DNA of 64,000 nt from Cryptomeria japonica (Eukaryota > Streptophyta > Pinopsida > Cupressales > Cupressaceae): positions 476,911,657-476,975,656 of the forward strand of contig NC_081412.1 in assembly GCF_030272615.1 (NCBI RefSeq), read 5' to 3'. The translations under genes were made by a program, and so were the position numbers. Under the pieces are notes generated by a model. That model was not told the origin of the DNA and ran no database searches. It saw only the letters and a list, made by a program, of their open reading frames with translations. Positions 1 to 9,081 of this stretch are shown here, in pieces (positions within the stretch are counted from its first letter, which is position 1; each line of letters opens with the position of its first letter).

Positions 1-614
1 CGATTGGAGTTGACTCTTTTTCTTCAAAGCATCATCACATAATATATCTAGCTGGCAGATTTTGCTCAACAGTTTATGGCCTTCAGCTATTGCCAGACTG
101 ATATCATCCCTCTGGTGGATTAGGTTGTCTTTGTCTTCATTAAATTGTTTCACCAGTGCAACTTTGAGTGCCTTTTCATGTTTTTTCTTTGTAGTGGCTT
201 GGGCAACATCTTCCAAACATTGTACTTGATCATCCACTATTGTGCAAAGAAGTTTTAACTTGGCCAACAAGGAATCGATACTGGGGAGGTTAGTACCGGG
301 GATTAGATTGGAAAGAGTGTCAACAACAAATTGAATGACATCTTGTTATTTCTTTTTCCTCAGTTCTTCCAATCTATCCTGAGCCAGTTGAATGCTCCTC
401 AGTAGCTCATTTTCATCTACCAGGTGAGGAAGACAGGCAAGAGTCAAATCAGTGTGATAGGTGGGATCAACCTATTTGGCTTGATCTCTGGTAGCCTTAG
501 GAGTCTGTCCTCCTTCCTTTTCCTTGACCTCCTCTTGTCTTTTCCTCTCCTGTTCTTCTTTTTCTTGGGCTTCCTTGGCGACCTTCTCTTTCTCATCTTC
601 CACTCTCTTTTTCT

Positions 615-645
<31 letters not shown>

Positions 646-2907
646 CCTTTTGTCTTCCTTCTTCTTCTCTTCTTCCTTCTTCTTCTCCTCTTCCTTCTTC
701 CTTTCTTCTTCCTTCTTCTTCTCTTCTTCCTTGTTCTTCTCCTCTTCCTTCTTCCTTTCTTCTTCCTTCTCTGCTCTCTCTTTCTCTTGTCTTGATTTCT
801 CCACTTGCTCCTTTTCTGACTTTTCTTTCTCCGCTTTATCTTTTACCCGTTTCTCTCTCTCTGCTCTTTCTTTTTCTTGTTTCTCTTTTTCCCCTTTCTC
901 ATCTTTTTCTTTCTCTGCTCTCTCCTTTTCAGATTTCTCCTTCTTTGTTGTGGTGTCCTTAACATCTAGTGCATCAACAACAATGGGGTCATTTTGTTCT
1001 ACTATTCTTTCACCCCGACTGTCAAAGATTTCATCCGGTTTGGCTATAGATAGGTCAGGCTCTTGCTCAACTTGCCAATTAGCTTTGGATACCTTCTACA
1101 TTTTGATAGTTGTTTTAACTTGCAGATGGGTATCTTTTTCCACTTCAGAGGTTTTGCCTTCGAATAGCTGAAGTCTTCTTTTTCGCATGAAAAAGATGCC
1201 TTTGTACTGATTAAGAATCTCAAACAATTCTGAATTAGAGGCATCAGGAAAATATTGGGCAAAAATTTCTTCCCTACTTTCTTGCTCCTTTTCAATGACA
1301 ATGCGTCATTTATTATCTAAATAATTATATAAAGAATTAGGAACAACAGATTTAATGTCAATCAGAGACTGATCATTATCACACAAATATTTAATGACCT
1401 CTAGCTCTACTTCTTCCTTTTCACTATCGCTAAGATAATCAAAATAATCTTTTAGATCATCAAGAACTTTCCTTTCAACATTCTTCATAATTCTTTGAAA
1501 ATGTGTCATAGGTTGGTAAGAAGCAACATGTATATTTACCAGTGTAGAGGTTGTAGGCACATTTCTGGTTGTCTTCGTCTTCTTATTTGATTGTCTTGTC
1601 TTCTTCATTTCTACCTCCGGTTCAGTGTCTTCTGAATTTGATGTGTTAACCCTGGTTTTTCTCTTCCTTTCAAATACCTTTGGTGGAATGGCCTCCGGTT
1701 TCTTTTTGGCTGGTGACCTCTTGGTCACTTTAGGACTAGTAGCAGATGTAACTGATGTCGATGCCAATGGCACAATTTTCCTCTTCTTCTGCTTCGGTAC
1801 TTCAATAGATTTGATCTTCTCTAAGTAAGTACCGATCCTCTTCTTCTTGGGATCTAATGGTGTGGCAAGTAGGGTAGAGGCATACCCTATGAGTATATCA
1901 TTTACCACTTCATAGCCCATAGGCTCAACTTCATCTTCTCTGGGCTCAACTGCTTCCATTATGCAATGATCCAATGTGATTGTGAAACAAATATCCTCTT
2001 CATACTTTTTAATCAGATCACCTAATATTATCATTCTCTGGTTCATCCTCAGTCTGAACTCATCAAGATAAGAAGATCCCTCTTCTTTTAGACTCTCCTT
2101 TATTTGTCTTGAAACTGGTACGTCAGTTGACCATTGAACATCACCGACTCCAGAAAAATACCCTTGAAAATAGAAAAACAAACTGACAAGCAGTTGATCG
2201 AACTTAAACCTCAGTGTCTTGTCCTCTTTGATGGACTTCAGATTCTCCATGAGTTGTTTCTGCATACAGGTACATAGGTCATATTTTTCATCATCCTTGA
2301 TCATCCGATAAGCGACATGCACTGCAGCTGTAGGAACAAAATTCATTCTACTAGCATAAAATACTCTATACCTGATCACCATGCACACATACTTCACCAA
2401 ATCATCTTTTATGGTGTTTACAGTCATTGCCCGCTAATCACTCACATAATTGGTGAGCTCTGTCACTTTGGTTTTGGTGATCTTGCGAAGAACAAGGACT
2501 TCTCCAACATTACAGAAACCTGTTACGACATGGATTGCCTCTAGTGTAATATCACAGGTTCGCTCAAGATACATCTTGTCACCATGAACCCTACTTAGAA
2601 TGATCCTTATGTGATCTTTAGTGAATTCCTCGAGAAAATATACTACATTATGGAATTTCTTCTTCTCGATCATGTTGTACTCTGGTTTAATCTTCTTATC
2701 ATCTCCACAGAACAAACTTAACTGGGAGTGAATCACTAAAGACCCTAGGTCTTCTAGTTTGCAATCAATGTATCCTAAAACATCCCCTGTGACAATGACT
2801 CCAATGGGAATTTGAGATAGGGCATTGTATTTTGCCTTCTTTCTAAGAAACTCAGATGATTCCTTAGGTTCGGTAGAACTAGAAGGGATTTTGGATGTAG
2901 AGGACAT
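1..2907 (-). pseudogene. ORF2 of the copia-type element, unknown accessory protein, five in-frame stops
   Basis: A single minus-strand frame runs from ATG at 2907 to the window edge (about 969 codons). It is interrupted only by stops at 2436-2434 (TAG), 1308-1306 (TGA), 1098-1096 (TAG), 474-472 (TAG) and 348-346 (TAA), with no frameshift needed. Layout: residues ~1-380 globular, with blocks such as RIILSRVHGDKMYLE and ITLEAIHVVTGF; ~380-530 a basic, Ser/Thr/Pro/Lys-rich linker (PKKKRIG, KRSPAKKKPEA) that looks nuclear or nucleic-acid binding; then a block around FDYLSDSEKEEVE; then a long Glu/Lys-rich coiled coil (about 315-120 codons before the edge) and a further helical segment. The globular and linker parts can be aligned with the ORF at 62414-64000. 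The first stop falls where the other copy has Ser (SD-stop-R versus SDSR), so it is a nonsense mutation and not a true end. Function is unknown; the pattern recalls transposon-associated plant proteins. Confidence 0.7.
560..950 (-). repeat. Glu/Lys-rich coding repeat (GAA/GAG/AAG triplets)
   Basis: The plus strand is a (TTC/TCT)-type pyrimidine tract. On the minus strand it encodes a long charged helix with units like KKEEEKKKEEER, in the same frame as the surrounding ORF2. It is both a low-complexity DNA tract and a predicted single alpha-helix or coiled coil. Any ORF on the plus strand here (Ser/Phe/Leu-rich) is a shadow. Confidence 0.75.
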
Positions 2908-3493
2908 GACTAAATAATTTTGAATGACAAGAATGTTTCCATGAAGAATACCTTTTCAATCCAAACTAGGGTTCACCAATGTCGAATTCGAACTAGGGTT
3001 CACCAATGGCGAACACAATACACTTTTTCAAAAGCTTGTTTTGCCACTTTGCCCTCAACTCTGGATAGCTTGAAATGTCAGATGGATCTTGCGCAAGATT
3101 TCTTCCTTGATTCTTTCAAACGCAAGATGAATCGCTCTTATTGTGCTTCTCAAGCTAGAAAAATTCTTCTTTTGAAAATAGGTAAGTAAAAATGACGACA
3201 AAAGTAACTTTTAAGCATGCTCCTACTAACCATAATAAATGCATCATCGATAGGGTAAAAACCCTAACATTACCACTTCATTTCTTCTATCGGTTGATAG
3301 GTAACCAATACCGATAAAACACTTTACCGATACACACCGAGGGTCCGAAACATTGTTACCGGTTCCCCCTTAAGATTTTCAAAGCTTAGTTTGTCGGTTC
3401 AGGGGTCTCTACACTGGGTGCAGAAACAGGTACATCTTGTGGCTCCTCTTCAAATTTCTTCTTCCAAATTTTATCCATATCGGCCTAAACGGT
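2908..3493 (-). other. spacer between gag-like ORF and ORF2
   Basis: No ORF of note is seen. In element orientation the gag stop is followed by a run CTTAAGGGGGAACC, then AT-rich sequence with a near-duplicated phrase ending TTGGTGAACCCTAG, then ORF2. The equivalent spacer of the right-hand copy (62072-62413) also has a G-run (TTTGGGGGTA) shortly after the gag stop. Both spacers have AAAGGTATTYTTCA close to the ORF2 start, which suggests a conserved leader for ORF2. Confidence 0.5.
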
Positions 3494-4693
3494 TTAAACA
3501 TCCACCTTTCCTTCTAGGTCGACCGGTATATCTCCTAATGGATTCTTTTTTAGTCTGCATGTTCTAGCAATATGTCCCGGTTTGTGACAATGATAGCATA
3601 CCATACTAGGTGCTCTCCATGATCCGGTGTTCACATTTCCATTCTTCCTCCTGCATGTTGCAACAGTATGACCGCTACCATGACAGATCAAATAGGTTGC
3701 TCTCCAACCGGTTGACGCTTCATAACCATTTGACCGGTGGTCATAGGTTTTATACCGGTTCGGGTTCCGATTCATAGGAGGTTCCTGGACAATCCCTCTT
3801 GGTCTCGGTGCATAGAATGCAGGGTTATTCATAACTGTCCTACACTCAAAATATCTATGCCCAAACTTGTTGCATGCATAACAATGACCATTAAATCTAC
3901 CAGTTCTAGCCTTGTGGTTATGCACATTGTTTTGCATGTAAGGGAAATTGTTATAAGCCTTTCTCCTACATACATTGGCAGTATGTCCTTCCTTAAGACA
4001 GTTAAAGAATACATGTTTGAACTTTTGCTTACCTTTGCTTCGGTTGATCTCAGGTGCCGATTGCTCCTTTGGTGCACCATTCTTGGTTCCAAAGGTTTCG
4101 TCTTCCTCATATGCAGAAAAACCAAGTACAGAGGTATCCTTTGATGGCTTCATTGTTTCCATCTTTTGGTCCAACTTCACTACACTCTGGTTGGACTTTG
4201 CAAGTATCTCCTTTGTCTCAACAAGTTCCTTGGAAAGAGCATCATTGTTCTTCATCAAGGTTTCATTCTGAGAAATGGCTGCATTGAGGTTTGCTTGCAT
4301 TTCTTCTTTCTCTTCCTTACCCTCTTGTAGATAAGCAGTGACGGTACCAATCTCTTGTTTCAACTTAGAAATCTCACGCTCCTTGTCCTTCACTAGATCT
4401 TCAGCTTTTCTTCTATTTTCTAGCTCCTGACTCATCCTGATAGTTAGTCCTTCCAGCTCCCTCCTTAGGTTAGTTTTGGACTCATTTAATTTCTCCACTT
4501 CTTGGACTAGGGCATCCATGTTTGCTTCATCAAAAGAGCTGTTTTCATTGATTTCCATCATTTTCTCAGCAAGCTCTCTTCTTTTGGCTAAAGAGGCTTT
4601 ATATTTGATCTTCAGTTCATCATAGGCTCTTTCAGATTCAGCCAAATGGTGAGTGAGTTCCCTCATGTTGTATCCCCCCATATCTCCTTTCAA
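3494..4693 (-). CDS. capsid-less gag-like protein: coiled coil plus four zinc knuckles
   Basis: An intact 399-residue ORF. Residues ~1-205 form a long coiled coil rich in Glu, Lys, Leu and Asn. About 205-255 is a linker that includes LGFSAYEEDETFG, the place where plant copia gag proteins usually carry a GLGF/Y motif. About 240-385 contains four knuckle positions: two good CX2CX4HX4C motifs (CYACNKFGHRYFEC and CYHCHKPGHIARTC) and two degenerate ones with a first Cys lost (NCLKEGHTANVC, ICHGSGHTVATC). The usual N-terminal copia capsid (UBN2/DUF4219-type) region is absent, because the ATG lies about 25 nt after the primer site. The likely role is RNA binding and packaging in a nucleocapsid-like manner (inference). 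It is the only clearly intact gag in the window. Confidence 0.8.
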   Translation of the reverse strand: MKGDMGGYNMRELTHHLAESERAYDELKIKYKASLAKRRELAEKMMEINENSSFDEANMDALVQEVEKLNESKTNLRRELEGLTIRMSQELENRRKAEDLVKDKEREISKLKQEIGTVTAYLQEGKEEKEEMQANLNAAISQNETLMKNNDALSKELVETKEILAKSNQSVVKLDQKMETMKPSKDTSVLGFSAYEEDETFGTKNGAPKEQSAPEINRSKGKQKFKHVFFNCLKEGHTANVCRRKAYNNFPYMQNNVHNHKARTGRFNGHCYACNKFGHRYFECRTVMNNPAFYAPRPRGIVQEPPMNRNPNRYKTYDHRSNGYEASTGWRATYLICHGSGHTVATCRRKNGNVNTGSWRAPSMVCYHCHKPGHIARTCRLKKNPLGDIPVDLEGKVDV

Positions 4694-4716
4694 GTGGTTA
4701 GACTTAGAGAAAGGTT

Positions 4717-4729
4717 GGCTTTGATACCA
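4717..4729 (-). other. primer binding site, initiator tRNA-Met type
   Basis: On the minus strand the site reads TGGTATCAAAGCC, one mismatch from the usual plant copia site TGGTATCAGAGC. It begins two bases inside the LTR end (LTR ...TTCATCA, then AT, then the site). Confidence 0.85.
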
Positions 4730-4731
4730 AT

Positions 4732-6213
4732 TGATGAATACTAAGAGGGGGGGTGAATTAGTATGCCCAAATGCTTAACCAAACTCTTAAGCAATTTTGT
4801 TGCAGACTGGTATAGTAGTTTAAACAACAAACCGGTTAAAACACAAACAAGCCAAATAGAAAATAGAGCATTCACCCACAAAAGCACAATAACCATAACA
4901 CGAGATATTTTGACATGGAAACCCAAATGGGAAAAACCACGGTGAGTAAAACTCACAAGTCAACTATCTGCAAAATAGTAACCAGACCAGTTAAGGTCAG
5001 ATCAGTTAAGGCCTTACAATGTTCTTCAACAAAAGAAATCCTGTTAGGAATCCAGATCTTTGGTAGGAGATAAGTCCTGTTAAAGACTACCCTGTTAAAG
5101 GATTTCAGATTCACAACTGTGAACCACCTTGTTAGAGGATTTACAAAAGGCTTGACTGGGCCTACCTAGTTAAGGGTTTCAGACTTGTCGAAGAGATTAG
5201 TAATCAACAAGTGAATTATCTAGACAATAGTGCATAAATGCTTGATTAGATCCTTGACAACTCTCTGTTAATGCATTGCAACATTACTTCAGTCTTCTAT
5301 CCTTTTCATCTTCAATCTCTATCGCATGATGCTTCTATAACAACTCCACTTCTTCAACATACATACACACATACATTCATTACTCTAAAACCCTCGACAT
5401 GATGTCCTTAAATAGGAAGCTAATTTCATGTCGGTCCAATGAGATTGGATTACAATTTCCTAGGTTCAAAGCATCTAGACACATTTGGTAACACGACACA
5501 GAAGCACCGTCAAAGTGCCAATGGATGATAACTCATCACACTCTACAATTTTACCAGTTAAGAACAATATATAGATAAACAAAGATTGGTAAACTGGAAC
5601 ATAGTGTTTTGATCAAAAAGATTGACTGCCAATAGGAGTCCTTGTTCCACTTGAGGTCTTCATACTGCTTGAGGTCTTCATATATGCTTTGACCGGAAAG
5701 CATTTTCTGCAAACCGCCGATAGTATTCTACAAACAAAGACTATTCATTCAATGGCATATAATACCGGTGTGAACAATACAACACATATTACCGGTGGAT
5801 ATTAACTCATACATTAAATAAGTGCGTGTCCATCAACGACAACCACAACTAAACATCATCAAAATACCAACAGTCGGTTAACAAAACAAGGTATACCGAT
5901 TACCGGTTTACAAACAAAGACTGGTAAACTGGAACATAGTGTTCCGACTTAAAAAGATTGGGTGTTGCTTGGGGTCCTTGTACCGCTTGAGGTCCTTGTA
6001 CCTCTTGAGGTCCTCGGTCATGCTTTGACCAGTAAGATCCTTCTGCAAACACTGATAGTCTTCTACAAACAAAGACTATGCATACATTGGCATATAATAT
6101 CGGTTTGAACAATACATTATATACTACCGGTTGAGAATAACTCATACAACAAATAAGTGTGTGTCCATCAATGACAATCACAACAAAGTACAAACATCAT
6201 CAAAATGCCAACA
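4732..6213 (-). repeat. 5' LTR of the left copia-type element (1482 bp)
   Basis: On the minus strand it starts TGTTGGCATTTTGATGATG at 6213 and ends ...TATTCATCA at 4732. The region before the end holds the CCATTTGGGTTTCCATGTC phrase and a C-run (ACCCCCCCTCTTAG) found near the 3' end of many plant copia LTRs. The first ~670 bp are an internal tandem duplication, so a second copy of the LTR start lies at 5872. Confidence 0.75.
5540..6213 (-). repeat. tandem duplication inside the LTR, about 335-341 bp per unit
   Basis: Copy 1 (about 5540-5875) and copy 2 (about 5876-6213) share the series GGTAAACTGGAACATAGTG, CTTGAGGTC, CAAAGACTAT, GTGTCCATCAA and AACATCATCAAAAT in the same order. Each ends with a TGTTGG-type LTR start when read on the minus strand. 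Confidence 0.85.
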
Positions 6214-8678
6214 GATTAATTTTTGCCTTGTATGGTATTGTTTTGGGTTTTACATTTTCCATGTTGAGTCAGGAGAGCCTGTAATTTTTCTCTATGAGTG
6301 TTGATTACTCTTTAAATCTGTCAGGAGTCATCTTCTGTGAATTCAAATTTATCTTTTTGTATTGGTTGATTCTTGGTTTAATTTGTTCCCTTGGTTTCTA
6401 TTTGCCTTGGCATCTCGTTTGGTTATGATTTCAGGATCCGTTAAGTTCTCAGAATTTTTTATTTTGCCTTGTCGAATTTTGCTTTCCGCCTATGTGAATG
6501 CACTTAAAGTCATATGCGCCAATCTAGGTGTTAAATGCGTTGTTTTAATTGCTATATGCATTAAATTGTTTCTCATATGTGCTAATCTATCTGTCACATG
6601 CGCTACTGCTATCTGAATGCGCTAAATCAGGTTGTGTATGCACTATACTGGGAGGTATATGTGCTAATTGGTTCATCATATGTGCTAATTGGTTCATCAT
6701 ATGCGCTATTCAGCTTGTCAGATGTGCTAAACTGTCTTGTAATAGTGTTTTGGAAGTTTTTGCCAGTCTGATTTGATGTTCCCGATTCTGTTCTTTAACC
6801 AGAGGCTTATTTTGATGTTGTTTGAGTGTCCTGAGGTGATCCGGGACTGTGTTATGCCTTGTTGTTGTTACTCTTTGGGCTCATTTGTTGGTATCATAGT
6901 TTATATGCATGATGTGTTTTCCATGTTGTTTATAAGGTTAATGACATATTCTATTCATGTCTCATGAGTTTATATTGATTAATAAACCTTGGTTATCTAG
7001 TTAAATTATTTGAGAACCCTTGTTTATGTGTTGTGCATTGTTGTTACCCTAAGGTCTAGGTGCATGTTAGGGGGAGTGGGATTCCAAGTGTGTGACTAGG
7101 GTCATGAGTATTAGACTGCTAGGTTACCCAGGGTCTAGACAACTAGAATATCTCATTGAGAATTTAACTGTAATTAAGTGATAACATAAATTGTTAATCT
7201 TAATGGAATGGGTAGAGGTAAATCACCATAATAAGATGAGAAATGGAATTTTGGCCTCAACTCATATCCCTCGGGTGATTTATGGATCTGAGAATGGTTG
7301 GGTAGACCTTGGTGATCCAGGTAAGCCGAACTCCCTAGATATCCTCAAAGGTTGAGATGACTCCACATGAGTATCACGGATGCCGGGATAGGTTTCCAAG
7401 TTCCCATGGTAGCTACATACGATGACACTCTTTCCCTACATGTAGGTCATAGCACCTTGAGTCTTGATTTACAAGTTGCCTCTGGAGATTTTATGTTGGA
7501 AGTCTTATGTATCATTGAGCTTGATTTAGCCGCATGTCATGTGGAGTGTTATCCTTGGTTGTTAGGTGTCAGCCTAGATCTAGAGTGTGTGTGGGATCTT
7601 GTGTCATCTGATCCTATCACAGGGGGTGGTTCCTTATAGTTCCACATGGTCAGGTGGTTTGATGCCTTCTTCCATTGGGATGTTCTTCTTTGGTTGCTCT
7701 TGCACATGGATGTGGAATCTTTCGTAGCAGCTCTTGGATGGATTTTTGTAGCAGATTATTGTAATATGATTCATGTGGCATTTGTATATTGTAGAATTTA
7801 TGATGTAATTGTATATGTATTTGAGAATCATGCTCCTTGATGTAAATGGTTGATGCATATATAATGATAGATGATACATTAGGTCATGATTATATTACTT
7901 GTAAGAAAATGTAATGTGGTAACTTGGATAATTCTCATTAATGGAATTGGTTCTATGGATATGTGTTTAGTGTTGTGTGAATGATTATGATGATTAAGGA
8001 AATGGATTAGTAATGTGGTAATTAGCATTGGAAATGGTATAATGATGTTAGGTTGTTGAATAAGAGATTGGGAATATGAACATTTGGTATTGGTGCTCTT
8101 AAAATGAATCATAAGGGTTATATGAGATTTGCATCATTTATGAATGGAAATCATGATTATTAGATTAGTGAAGGATTCTTATGTGTGCATGAAAAGAGAC
8201 AATATTAGTCAATTGGAATTCTCTAGATTGTGGTAGTAATTTATGATGTATGTTTATGATGATATACTCTTGAGGATGTTATAAGTAATGACGTTGAGAT
8301 ACCCTAGGGAATGTTATTGATGTATTGTGTATATTTCCTCTTTCATTGTGTTCTCTTGTAATTGTGTTCATGATGATTAATTGTTTATAATGTTAATGAA
8401 TGCTATATGCATATGAGTAGTTGATTATATATGTTGTAATAATTGATATTTAAAAAAAAAAATATTATCTCTATTTGCATATTAGATGGGTTAGTTTCTC
8501 TAGGGTATTTTGGCGGGCACTACATTTTTCAATCTTCTTCAAGCTTTTGGCAACATAGATTCTAGACTATTTGGTTAGCTATTCTTGAACTAAAGTTGGT
8601 TGACCCATTTCACCTGGTACATTCTCTATCAAGGTCTACCTATTAGTGTTATATTATTTCACTTGGCTATTAGGGATC
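6214..8678. other. unassigned spacer between elements
   Basis: No convincing coding sequence. It contains the 21-bp array at 6480-6740, an AT-rich tract at 7860-8460, and a TTTTGGCGGGCACTACA string at 8506-8522 that loosely resembles the start of an internal region after an LTR but lacks a matching partner. The block 7050-7660 is less AT-rich and has retroelement-like style, but I could not assign it. The short ORFs here have no recognisable domain. Confidence 0.5.
6480..6740 (+). repeat. 21-bp repeat array, CATATGYGCTAATTGGT type
   Basis: About ten degenerate units. The clearest are consecutive 21-bp copies starting CATATGTGCTAATTGGTTC near 6676-6720, preceded and followed by variants (ACATGCGCTAC, GAATGCGCTAA, CAGATGTGCTAA). 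The core ATGYGCTAA matches the core of the array at 39415-39690 in the same orientation. Confidence 0.75.
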
Positions 8679-9021
8679 TGTTAGGGGTAAATAACTTATG
8701 TTAGTAAGAATAATAATTATAATTGTGTTTATTATGTGCTGCGTCACCGAGAGGTTCCCGTTGGGTAGTTGGGAGTTGGTGAGGGTTGGCAACTTGGCCA
8801 ACCATCAGGTCTATATATTGTTTGGATGGAACCTCGGCAAGGGAGATTATGTATGGATATATTCTGGATAAATCAATAAAGATATAACTCTTCTGGTCTA
8901 GTTGCTTATCATTATTACTTATGCTGTGATATATGAATGTACTGGTACATGAATAATTGGTACGTGTGGAAAACACTGTGTTATCTGTGATTTTTACCAA
9001 CCTTACATTAAGGAGTAAACA
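8679..9021 (+). repeat. 5' LTR of the small Ty3-type element
   Basis: Begins TGTTAGGGGTAAATAACTTA and ends GGAGTAAACA. It contains a TATA-like TATATAT at 8812-8818 and AATAAA at 8875-8880, which are likely promoter and polyadenylation signals. Confidence 0.92.
8812..8818 (+). promoter_or_regulatory. LTR TATA box
   Basis: GGTCTATATATTG lies in the middle of the LTR, about 57 bp before an AATAAA. The same motif is kept at 15228-15234 in the 3' LTR. Confidence 0.5.
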
Positions 9022-9024
9022 TTT

Positions 9025-9040
9025 TGGCGTTGTTGCCTGA
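9025..9040 (+). other. primer binding site
   Basis: TGGCGTTGTTGCCTGA starts three bases after the LTR. It resembles the TGGCGCCGTTGCCGGGG-type site common in plant Ty3/gypsy elements, with a few differences. Confidence 0.75.
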
Positions 9041-9081
9041 ATGAACTTGGAGATAACTATGGCGGCAGGTGGAAGGAATTA

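Larger units (their letters stand above)
1..6213 (-). mobile_element. copia-type LTR element, 5' part, truncated by the window edge
   Basis: Read on the minus strand the order is LTR (6213-4732), a tRNA-initiator-Met-type primer site (4729-4717), a gag-like ORF (4693-3494), a 586-bp spacer and a long second ORF (2907 to position 1 and beyond). The primer site and the LTR end in CA place it with Ty1/copia elements. No protease, integrase or RT is seen in the visible 6.2 kb, so it may be non-autonomous, but the 3' half lies outside the window. A related element lies at 60173-64000 in the opposite orientation. The TSD cannot be checked because the distal LTR is not visible. Confidence 0.8.

Noticed and set aside
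424-1171. Plus-strand Ser/Phe/Leu-rich ORFs
   Set aside because: They are shadows of the Glu/Lys-rich minus-strand ORF2 tract (TTC/TCT triplets).
8506-8522. TTTTGGCGGGCACTACA as a primer site after another LTR
   Set aside because: No LTR pair or TG...CA end could be matched to it in the window.
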